NCBI RefSeq assembly: GCF_027359675.1
Contig: NZ_CP114786.1
Span: 6,050,501-6,114,500, forward strand
Direction of reading: 5' to 3'
DNA: 64,000 nt
Origin: Roseibium sp. Sym1
GTDB taxonomy: Bacteria; Pseudomonadota; Alphaproteobacteria; Rhizobiales; Stappiaceae
Shown piece by piece: positions 26,806 through 37,100 of the stretch. A program made the position numbers and the translations under genes. Each line of letters opens with the position of its first letter. Position 1 is the stretch's first letter. Under the pieces are notes generated by a model that was not told where the DNA came from, ran no database searches, and saw only the letters and a program-made list of their open reading frames with translations.

Positions 26806-29800
26806 CTGAGCTTCCTCCTCCCCCGCGCCGTCACCTGGAAGACGGCGGCGACGGCCTGCTGACCATCCCGGTCGGCTATACCGATCCGCTGATCCCCCTT
26901 CTCGGCTGGCCCAGCACCACGGCGCATTTTACCGTCAAGTCCGCGCAGCAGGGTGCGTCCATCGCCATCGAGATTGCCTCCCAGGCCGCCGGGCTCCTGC
27001 CCGGCCCCGCCGACAACGGGTCAACCTCCGCGACCGCGGCGGGTGACCTGAGCGAGCGGTATGCGCTGATCTACTATCAGATGGCGCAGCCCGACGTGAC
27101 TGCCTGGGTGACATCCAGCCTTCAGCAGACCGAAGGCAGCGATCCCGACAAGCTTGCCGTACCGGTAGAGGCGCTGCGCGGACAGGCAGCCGCGAATGCC
27201 GCTTTTTGCACCAGTGCCACTCGGCTTGGTTCCGTTCATCCGGATCAGGGCGAAAGTTCCACGCTGAACGACCTCGTGTCCCGATACGGTCTCGACTGGG
27301 AAACGCTCGCGCTTTGCAACGGCACCTTGCCGATGAGCGCAATCCTGGCCTCCGGTAGCGTCGACATACCCGTTTTTGCGATCTTCAAGGATTTGGACAG
27401 TGTTGCAACACTGCCCGGTGTGAGCGATCCAGCCGGCGTGCTTGGTGACCCGGACAACACGGCGCTCCCCCTGCGCCAGGGTACCGAACTCGAGATCCCC
27501 GCGCGAGACGAAACCGTCGACCATGCCGATGCCAGGCTCGACGATCTGACCACAGCCTGGAAAGTCACGCTGGCAAGCCTTGTCACCGCGAATGCCCCGA
27601 CCCGGGAGCTGCTGGCGCCAGGGTTTGTCTTTGCCGCCGAGGGCATCGAGATAGAGGTTCCCGCCGGCAGCGAGGCCGACGCGGTGACCTTGAATGACAT
27701 CGCGGCCGAGTTCACGGCACAAGGCGTGCCCTTCGATGCCGTCATGGCAGCCGGAGCCAACGCGGACAAACCGGGCATGTTCCGGGAGAATGCCGTGCTC
27801 AGCGTACCCGGATATCTCGCAAGCGGGACCGAGACACTTGCATCGAACAGCTCGGGCGCTTCGACCGCGGACCTCATTCGCCTCAACACCGACACTCAAA
27901 ATCTCTTCCCCTCCGGTGCTCCCGTTTTCCTGAGGGTTGAAACCCGAACGGATGCGCAGGACATCCCCCTCGGACAGCTGGCCAAGCTCAGCGGGGTCTC
28001 GGCCGCCGACATCTTGCGGCACAACGCGGCCGCCACCGTCGCAAACTCGCCGGGTCCGGCGATACCCGGGCTGGTTGCCCTGCCTTCGACCGCCGACGCC
28101 CTGCACCTGCCGTACCGTATCGGTTCAGGCCTGACGCTCGACGACATCGCGAGCCGTTTCCTGCCGCTCGGCACCGGCACGCCAGCCGAAGGACTTGTCC
28201 TCGCCAATGCCGCTCTTCCGGGCACCGTTGACGGCGGGCAAACGGTCTCGGTGGACGGACAGGAGATCGAAACCAGGACCGGTGACAGCTTTGCCGATGT
28301 TGCCGGCCGTGGAGATCCCCCCGTCACGCTGGAAGCCCTGGCCGCCGCCATCGCCGGCCAGGCAAACATTCTCGCCGTCGGCGGGCTGCTGCTCTGTCCG
28401 GCCGGTCAATTGCAAGACACTGGATCAGGGGTCACGCCCAGGGACGCGGCCGACCGCTACGGTCTGACCCCGGCGGCTTTCCTGTCGGCCAACGCGGCCA
28501 CCCCCGGACTTCTGGCCGCCGACCAGCAACTGGTGGCCGGGCCGACCCAAACCGGCAAACATGTGACCACCGTTGCCCATGACAGCCTCAATGCCGTGCT
28601 CGGCCGGTTTGCCCGCGCCGGCGTGACAACCACGATCGGCGACATCGCCGAAGCCAACAAGGACATTGCCTGCCTGTTGCCGGGCGCACATGTTCTGCTC
28701 CCCCCTCCTCCTCTGCGGCTCGATGTACCGATCGGTGCGAACGGCTGGCGGTTTCCAGGCGTGATATTTCCACTCACCGTCACGCTGACGCTCGGACGTG
28801 ACCCCGATCTGGTCGATCCCGCCTTCCTGGCTGGCGGAGCCGCCGCCTCGCCGGTGGCGACAGCGCCGGCCACCATCGCGCCGCACCGCAGTCCAGGCCC
28901 GGCCGAGGGCGAGGATGGCGCGGTGACGCTGTCGGCCTTCGCAGCGGAACTTGAAACCGCCATTGCGGGCCTGCGCGTCGCCATCGGGCACAACAATGCC
29001 ACCGGTGCGGAAGATCTCTGGTCCGTCTCCTTCACCAATCCAGGCGGCATCACCAAAATGGACCTGACCGCCTCCTGCACCGTGCCGGGAACGACAGGAC
29101 CACAACCGCGCAGCTTCGCCCTGCGGCCGCTCTCCAACACACTGGAGGCCAGAAAGTCGGTACCGATCCAGCCGTTCGATCCCGCCACCGGCCTGCTCGG
29201 ACCGGCGGACAACCAGGACTACCAGGGGATCGACCTGCAGGTCTGGGCCGAAAGCTTTCTTGCCGATCTCGACCTGTTCCTGACCGCCCCTTATGCAACG
29301 GCCGCTTACCAGGTGGCCCCGGCCGCGCTGGCGGCAGCCTTGAATGCGAAGGAAACCCTTGCTGGCGCCGTTGCCGACGGGCTTTCCACCGTCTTTGCGC
29401 TCGACCAGGGCGGCAACCCGGACACCGGCAACTGGGCCGCCGCACGTGAAGAGTTGCGCCAGGAACTTCTGATCCGCCTCGCACGAGCCCGAGAGACCGC
29501 CGCCATTCTGCAATATGACGCGGTGGTCGAGAGCCCCTCCGCGGCCGATGACGCCCGGCTGTCCGGCGCCGCCCGGATCGACAACGACAGCGGCGGCGGC
29601 GATGCCGCATGGCGCAAGGCACAGGTCAGCAACGCGAAAGCCCCTTTGAAGACAGGCACCTGGCCGGTTTCCTTCATCTTCTTCGTTCCCGACCTGGCAG
29701 CACAACGGTCGCTTGAGCTGACGCTGGACTACGCGGTCAACGAACTTGAATTCGGCATCGAACCGATTGCCGAGGGCTATGACGCTTCTCAGTGGCTGAG

Positions 29801-31094
29801 TTTTGTGCATCCGCTCGACCAGCCGGCACCGGCGGGCGTTTCAACTGCCCTGGGCAGCCCGTCCGTCCCCATTCCACTGCGCAGTTACCCGGGATATGCC
29901 GCCCTCATCGAGCAGCATGCGAAGCTGGCGGAAGATCCTCAGTCCTATGAGGCCGCGCTGCATTGGTCCTATGTCTTCACCTATTCCCATGACAGCGCCG
30001 CGCAGGACCAGATCCGCTTCGAGGTCGCCTTCAACCTCCTGCCTGGCGCCAATGCCAAGCAGGACGAGGGCGAGGACATTTTTCCGCCACTGGCCCAATA
30101 CGCGGCCATTGCCGATCAGATCTGGCCCGAGATTGCCACCCTGACGGATCTGCCGCCGGCCACGGGAACCGTGCTGCAGAACACGCTTACCACCTTCTCG
30201 GGCCTTGCCGGTTCCATCGCTTCGGCCTGGGCCGCCCATTGGGGGGACGACGGCGACACGCCGCCGCCGGACAGCGAAAGAAGCGCCCTGGGCGGGCCGG
30301 TGCCGGAGAGCTACGAGTTCTCCGCCTCCCTGAGCAGCGCGGTGGTTGACGGGCACGCGGTCTACACGACCCTCACCTTGCAGCGACTTAAGGCCGAAGG
30401 CGATGTCGGCTGGCCCGAGATCGAAGTGGTGCGCCCCGATGGCAAGCATGTCACGCTGACCCGGCAGGACCCTGACGGGCAAACCTGTACCTACCAGTTC
30501 CCCGGCGACACGGCCGATCTGGTTCCTGCGTTCGTCCAGCTGGCCTTTCAGCTGTCCTTCGGCGGGCTGCATATCGCCAACTACCAAAGCGCAACCGCCA
30601 GTGTCTGGGTCGTGCGCAACCAGGACCTACTCGGCTCCGGCGGTCCGAGCACGCGGGACGCGTTCGTCTATCGAACGCCCGCCCTTTCCTTCCCGGAACC
30701 CCTGGTTCCAAACCTGATCAGCTCCGCGCCGCTGGATATCGGAGACTGGACAAGCGATCCGGCCACCAACCCGCTCAACGCCATCTTCGAGGCGATCTTC
30801 GACGGCAACGCCCAGGCACGCGACATCTCCATCGCGGCGCGCTATGGCTATACGCTCACGGGTGGAGACAACCCGATCCGGACCTTCCTGCCGGCGACCC
30901 TGCATCCGCGCTACAGCTATTCGGGTGTGGCCCCCATCGTCACGGCCGTCGAAACCTGGCAGAGTGCCAACAACCCGGCCACCACAGGTGCGCTGTGGGG
31001 GTTTTCGATCTCGCTCTATTCCGCGCTCGACGAAGCCCTGAACCGGCCGATCCTGCAATTGACCGCGCTCTATTCCAATATTCCGGAAACCTGA
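26802..31094 (+). CDS. 1430-aa protein with an array of degenerate LysM-like modules
   Basis: This is the last gene of the giant operon, starting at ATGA overlap with the previous stop. Residues 140-640 contain at least seven segments of the LysM pattern (Ser/Thr-x-x-Asp/Glu-[IL]-Ala-x-x-[FY] ... Asn/Ala ... hydrophobic Pro-Gly). Examples are STLNDLVSRYGLDWETLALCNG, split here as STLNDLVSRYG and DWETLALCNG; VTLNDIAAEFTAQGVPFDAV; LTLDDIASRF; and TPRDAADRYGLTPAAFLSAN. A region near 685-710 with Pro/Ala linkers separates them from a C-terminal 700 residues that are mixed alpha/beta and unrecognised. There is no signal peptide. LysM modules bind N-acetylglucosamine polymers, but these are degenerate and could serve only as structural repeats. 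Confidence 0.78.
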   Translation: MTELPPPPRRHLEDGGDGLLTIPVGYTDPLIPLLGWPSTTAHFTVKSAQQGASIAIEIASQAAGLLPGPADNGSTSATAAGDLSERYALIYYQMAQPDVTAWVTSSLQQTEGSDPDKLAVPVEALRGQAAANAAFCTSATRLGSVHPDQGESSTLNDLVSRYGLDWETLALCNGTLPMSAILASGSVDIPVFAIFKDLDSVATLPGVSDPAGVLGDPDNTALPLRQGTELEIPARDETVDHADARLDDLTTAWKVTLASLVTANAPTRELLAPGFVFAAEGIEIEVPAGSEADAVTLNDIAAEFTAQGVPFDAVMAAGANADKPGMFRENAVLSVPGYLASGTETLASNSSGASTADLIRLNTDTQNLFPSGAPVFLRVETRTDAQDIPLGQLAKLSGVSAADILRHNAAATVANSPGPAIPGLVALPSTADALHLPYRIGSGLTLDDIASRFLPLGTGTPAEGLVLANAALPGTVDGGQTVSVDGQEIETRTGDSFADVAGRGDPPVTLEALAAAIAGQANILAVGGLLLCPAGQLQDTGSGVTPRDAADRYGLTPAAFLSANAATPGLLAADQQLVAGPTQTGKHVTTVAHDSLNAVLGRFARAGVTTTIGDIAEANKDIACLLPGAHVLLPPPPLRLDVPIGANGWRFPGVIFPLTVTLTLGRDPDLVDPAFLAGGAAASPVATAPATIAPHRSPGPAEGEDGAVTLSAFAAELETAIAGLRVAIGHNNATGAEDLWSVSFTNPGGITKMDLTASCTVPGTTGPQPRSFALRPLSNTLEARKSVPIQPFDPATGLLGPADNQDYQGIDLQVWAESFLADLDLFLTAPYATAAYQVAPAALAAALNAKETLAGAVADGLSTVFALDQGGNPDTGNWAAAREELRQELLIRLARARETAAILQYDAVVESPSAADDARLSGAARIDNDSGGGDAAWRKAQVSNAKAPLKTGTWPVSFIFFVPDLAAQRSLELTLDYAVNELEFGIEPIAEGYDASQWLSFVHPLDQPAPAGVSTALGSPSVPIPLRSYPGYAALIEQHAKLAEDPQSYEAALHWSYVFTYSHDSAAQDQIRFEVAFNLLPGANAKQDEGEDIFPPLAQYAAIADQIWPEIATLTDLPPATGTVLQNTLTTFSGLAGSIASAWAAHWGDDGDTPPPDSERSALGGPVPESYEFSASLSSAVVDGHAVYTTLTLQRLKAEGDVGWPEIEVVRPDGKHVTLTRQDPDGQTCTYQFPGDTADLVPAFVQLAFQLSFGGLHIANYQSATASVWVVRNQDLLGSGGPSTRDAFVYRTPALSFPEPLVPNLISSAPLDIGDWTSDPATNPLNAIFEAIFDGNAQARDISIAARYGYTLTGGDNPIRTFLPATLHPRYSYSGVAPIVTAVETWQSANNPATTGALWGFSISLYSALDEALNRPILQLTALYSNIPET

Positions 31095-31187
31095 CAGGGG
31101 TGATTTCCTCCAGCCAGCGATACGTCAGGCCATGGCCCGGAGCATCCCAATTCCGGTCGGGTGCCCGAAAGGTGAACGCGGCTCCGG

Positions 31188-34100
31188 TCAGGTATGGTGC
31201 TGATCGTCCTGCGGGTCCGGTGGCGGCGCCGTGTCGGGCACATCAGCTTCCGGGGCCGGTGCTGGGGTGTTGCCGTTGTCTTGACTGTCCTGATCGGCGG
31301 CACCCAGGAGACTGCCGTCGGCGGTCAGTGTCGGATCCGGGAGCCCGGCGTGCATGTCCGGCGGCGGCATGGGTGCCGACTGCGGATCGACGCCCGCGCT
31401 TTGCAGGTAGCTCGCCACTTGCGCTTCGTGCTGTGGTGCAGCGCCGCTTTCAGCAGTGTCTCCGACTGCCGCAAGATAATGATCGACCGGGGTGGCCTGG
31501 CTCCCCCCCTCTGCGGTCACCGGTGTTCCTGACAACGGTGAGAGTTCCTGTTCTGGCGATGGAACCGGGTCCTGCGCCTCCGTGGAATAGGACGGCTGCT
31601 CGTCTCCCTGCGCGGCAACATCCCTGTCAATTGCTCCGAGATAGTGGTCCACCGGACCGTCTCCACTTCCCTGGCCGGCGTGCGGCGCCATTTCGGCCAG
31701 TTGCTCGCTTTCTGCCGGAAGCCCTGCCCCGATATCAGCAAGCTGGTCATCTGCCTGAATATGGACGGAAACCTCTTCGACGGCCTCATCACCTGGCGCG
31801 TCATGCTGCACCGGCGCAATCGGGACAAGGGTGATCCCCTGAAGCTGGGTGTGATCGATGTGGTGCCCGCTCTGGCCGTGAACGCTCTGGACGTCAATTT
31901 TCACTTCTACTTCCGCGTCCGCCACTGTCCCGCCGTGCTGCATGATCTTGAACGTGTCGATGTGGATCCCCGGCGCCGCACCGGTGCCGCCATGCTTGAT
32001 GACCGCGGAATCCGGAGTGTAGTGGTAATCGAAATGACCCGTCTGCGGATCGATCGTCAACGTGCCGTATTGCCCCTGTAGCGACAAGACGCCTGCACCT
32101 GTCGCAGTCGCAATCGCCCATCCTCCCGGAGCTCCGGCGATCGTACCAGAGAGATGCTGCGTGCCGACACCCTGAACCTGCGCAGCCACCGGTGCCGGCG
32201 TGATGTCGAGATCCGCCTGCGCTGCCCGGGTCGCCCCGGCGCTGTCACGGACCACAATGCTGACTGGTATGTCGTCATGCGCGACACCGGCGGCGGGCCG
32301 GAATTCCCAGTCTCCTCCGGCAGATCGGGCGAAAGACCCGTATTTCGGGTCCACCGAAACAGAATCGATGGTGAGCGTATCTCCCCTGTCGATATCCGTG
32401 GCATGCACACGTTGAAGCAGTTCACTCTCTGTGAAGGTTCGGGACTGATCCTGCTGCGTTGCTCCCAGATCGCCCGGCTGAACCTGGGGGCCGTCATTCG
32501 TGCCTTCTATGGCAACGGTGATGTCGTGTGTGGTTCCGTCGATGCTCGAGACCGTCAGCGTGTCGGTCAGCGGCGTGCCGCCGGCCTGAAGCGCCTGCAC
32601 CGCCGGCTGTGCATTGTCGAGCTGATAGCTCCAGGTTCCGTCCGCCTGAACCGTGAACGTGCCATGCGTACCGGCAACACCGGTTTGCGGCACCAGGGCG
32701 GCCTGCCCCTGATCCGGGTCGGCAACATCCAGCTTGCCACCGGTGACAAGTGTGCTGTCCTCCGTCACCGAACCGGTGTCGCCTCCCGTGATCACCGCCG
32801 CATCCGGCGTCGCGCCCAGGCTCAGGGAGGCCGTCTGGGGCACACTGCCGCCATGACCGTCGGTGACCTGGTAGCTCAGGTCCACCGGACCGTTGTAGTT
32901 CGGATCAGGCGTGAAGGTGAAACCGTGGGCCGCGTCGCCGGAAATCGTGCCGTGGCTGGCAGTCAGACCCGTCACGGACAGGTGGTCGCCCGTGTCGATG
33001 TCGGTGGCATGGGCCAGAAGCTGCGCCGCCGTGATCGAAACTGCCTGGTCTTCCTTGCCGCCGGGCAGGCTCACCGGGCCGCTGACCACCGGCGCATCAT
33101 TCGTCCCGGTCACCGTGATGACGAGGTTTTCCGTGTCCGTCGCCCCGGCGCTGTCGGTGACCGTCACCGGGATGGTCACGGGCATGGTCTGTCCCGCAGC
33201 CAGATGCTGATAGGCGGCATGGGACGGATCGAAGCTCCACGAACCGTCCGCCTGCAGGGTGAAGCCATCGACCGGCTGGCCGATCGAGAAGGCCTTGCTG
33301 TCACCCGTATCCACGTCCGTTGCCGACATCTGGCCGGTGACCGCACTGCCGTCTTCCGTCGCCGAGGCGGTTGCCACGCTCAGCACCGGCGCGTCGTTGG
33401 TGCCGTGGATCGTGATCTGGATCCGGTGGGCCGTGCCATCGGCCGAGTGCACCTCGTAGATCGCATGGCCTTCCTCGCCCGCAGCGAGAGCCTGGACGGC
33501 GTGATGGGTGTTGTCGACCTCGTAATCCCAGTTCCCGGCGCGGTCGATGTGCAGACTTCCGCCGAAAGGATCCGAGATCGCATGTTCGCCAAAGCGGCTG
33601 TACTGGAAGAACTCCTGAGACGGGCCGTCCGGATCCTGAACGGACAAGCTCCCGCTGACCGCGAGCGGATGCGCCGATGACGGCCCGACATTCCGGTCCT
33701 CCGTCATCGAACCGGTATCGCCTCCCGTGATCACCGCCGCATCCGGCGTCGCGCCCAGGGTCAGCGAGGCGGTCTGGGCAACACTGCCGCCATGGCCGTC
33801 TGTCACCTGGTAGCTCAGGTCCACCGGGCCGTTGTAGTTCGGATCCGGCGTGAAGGTGAAGCCGTGGGCCGCGTCGCCGCTGATCGTGCCGTGGCTGGCG
33901 GTCAGACCCGTCACGGACAGGTGGTCGCCCGTATCGATGTCGGTGGCATGGGCCAGAAGCTGCGCCGCCGTGATCGGGACGGCCTTGTCTTCAGTGCCGC
34001 TGCCAAGATCCACCGGGCCGCTCACGACAGGGGCATCATTGGTGCCCGTCACCGTGATGACCAGGTTCTCCGTGTCCGTTGCCCCGGCGCTGTCGGTCAC

Positions 34101-37100
34101 CGTCACCGGGATGGTCACGGGCATGGTCTGTCCCGCAGCCAGATGCTGATAGGCGGCATGGGACGGATCAAAACTCCACGAGCCATCGCCATGCATGGTG
34201 AAGCCGTCGACCGGCTGGGCAATCGCGAAGGCTTTCGTGTCACCCGTATCCACGTCCGTTGCCGACATCTGGCCGGTGACCGCGCTGCCGTCTTCCGTCG
34301 CCGAGGCGGTTGCCACGCTCAGCACCGGCGCGTCGTTGGTGCCGTGGATCGTGATCTGGATCCGGTGGGCCGTGCCATCGGCCGAGTGCACCTCGTAGAT
34401 CGCATGGCCTTCCTCGCCCGCAGCGAGAGCCTGGACGGCGTGATGGGTGTTGTCGACCTCGTAATCCCAGTTCCCGGCGCGGTCGATGTGCAGACTTCCG
34501 CCGAAAGGATCCGAGATCGCATGTTCGCCAAAGCGGCTGTACTGGAAGAACTCCTGAGACGGGCCGTCCGGATCCTGAACGGACAAGCTCCCGCTGACCG
34601 CGAGCGGATGCGCCGATGACGGCCCGACATTCCGGTCCTCCGTCATCGAACCGGTATCGCCTCCCGTGATCACCGCCGCATCCGGCGTCGCGCCCAGGGT
34701 CAGCGAGGCGGTCTGGGCAACACTGCCGCCATGGCCGTCTGTCACCTGGTAGCTCAGGTCCACCGGGCCGTTGTAGTTCGGATCCGGCGTGAAGGTGAAG
34801 CCGTGGGCCGCGTCGCCGCTGATCGTGCCGTGGCTGGCGGTCAGACCCGTCACGGACAGGTGGTCGCCCGTATCGATGTCGGTGGCATGGGCCAGAAGCT
34901 GCGCCGCCGTGATCGGGACGGCCTTGTCTTCAGTGCCGCTGCCAAGATCCACCGGGCCGCTCACGACAGGGGCATCATTGGTGCCCGTCACCGTGATGAC
35001 CAGGTTCTCCGTGTCCGTTGCCCCGGCGCTGTCGGTCACCGTCACCGGGATGGTCACGGGCATGGTCTGTCCCGCAGCCAGATGCTGATAGGCGGCATGG
35101 GACGGATCAAAACTCCACGAACCGTCCGCCTGCAGGGTGAAGCCATCGACCGGCTGGCCGATCGAGAAGGCCTTGGTATCGCCGCTGTCAACGTCCGTCG
35201 CCGACATCCGGCCCGTGACCGCACTGCCATCCTCCGTGGCTGAAGCCGTCGCGGCGCTCAGCACCGGCGCGTCATTGGTGCCGTGGATGGTGACAATGAT
35301 GTCATGCTTGGTGCCGTCGACACTCGTGACGGTCAGGGTGTCGGTTAGCGGCACTGCACCGGCCTGCAGCGCCTGCACGGCCAGCTGTGCGTTGTCCGCG
35401 GTGTAGGTCCAGTTTCCCTGCGTGTCCAGCGTGAAGGTGCCATAGGCACCGATACCTGCCGTAACCGGCGCAAAGGCCGCTTCACCGGCATCGGGATCGG
35501 CAATCGTGAGATGTCCATCCGCCGTCAGGTTACCTAAGGTCACGTCCCGGTCTTCCGTCATAGTGCCGGTGTCGGTGCCCGAGATCTGTGCGACATGCGG
35601 CACAATATCGGGCGTCTGGTCATTGCCGAGTGTCGGCGGCACCTTCGGCGGAACGTTGTAGCCAGGCACGGTCTGTGGCGTCGGCCCGAGCGTCGGCACC
35701 TGGTCACCATGCGGCTCAGGCGGTTTCGGCGGCACGTTGTAGCCAGGCACGTTCTGCGGCGTCGGGCCCAGCGTCGGCACCTGGTCGCCATGCGGCTCCG
35801 GCGGTTTCGGCGGCACGTTGTAGCCAGGCACGTTCTGTGGCGTCGGGCCGAGCGTCGGCACCTGGTCGCCATGCGGCTCAGGCGGTTTCGGCGGCACGTT
35901 GTAGCCAGGCACGGCCTGCGGCGTCGGGCCCAGCGTCGGCACCTGGTCGCCATGCGGCTCAGGCGGTTTCGGCGGCACGTTGTAGCCCGGTACGTTCTGT
36001 GGCGTCGGGCCCAGCGTCGGCACCTGGTCGCCATGCGGCTCAGGCGGTTTCGGCGGCACGTTGTAGCCAGGCACGTTCTGCGGCGTCGGGCCAAGCGTCG
36101 GCACCTGGTCGCCATGCGGCTCAGGCGGTTTCGGCGGCACGTTGTAGCCAGGCACGGTCTGCGGCGTCGGCCCGAGCGTCGGCACCTGGTCGCCATGCGG
36201 CTCAGGCGGTTTCGGCGGCACGTTGTAGCCAGGCACGTTCTGCGGCGTCGGGCCCAGCGTCGGCACCTGGTCGCCATGCGGCTCAGGCGGTTTCGGCGGC
36301 ACGTTGTAGCCCGGCACGTTCTGCGGCGTCGGGCCCAGCGTCGGCACCTGGTCGCCATGCGGCTCCGGCGGTTTCGGCGGCACGTTGTAGCCCGGCACGT
36401 TCTGCGGCGTCGGGCCCAGCGTCGGCACCTGGTCGCCATGCGGCTCCGGCGGTTTCGGCGGCACGTTGTAGCCCGGCACGTTCTGCGGCGTCGGGCCCAG
36501 CGTCGGCACCTGGTCGCCATGCGGCTCAGGCGGTTTCGGCGGCACGGCCGGACCGGGAATCTGGTCCGGTGTCGGGTCCGGTATCGGGATCGCCCCGGCA
36601 CTTCCCGCCGGTGGTTTCGGCTGAATGTCCGGTCCCGGACCATGCTCAGGAATGGTATCGGGTATCGCTTCCGGGTCCCCATGCCCGGCCGCAGGATGCG
36701 GCCCTGCGGCAGGTCCCGGGCTATGTGCGGGCGTCAGGTTCGGCGCGGCTCCCAAGCCGGCCAAGATCCCCGGGTGCCCCGAGCCACTCGAAACGGCTGG
36801 TCCCGCCAACGGATGCGACGAGCCTTCGGCCTGTCCCGCTTCGGGAGTTGGATGCCCCGGCGCTCCGGCTCGTAACCCCGTGCCTTGGTTCTCTCCGGCC
36901 GCCGTTCCCTGTCGCGTCGCTTCCCGAGACGCGCTGCCGCCGCCCTCTGCGGCCAATTGCCGAGATGTTTCGGCGCCGCCCGGTGCCAGGGTGCCCTGCC
37001 GGTCTCCCGTACCGAGGGCCGGGCCGGGTCGAGACTGATGGTCAGGGTCCAGATCATCAACAACCCAGCCGAACCCCTCCTCCGAGTGCACCTGGCGGGG

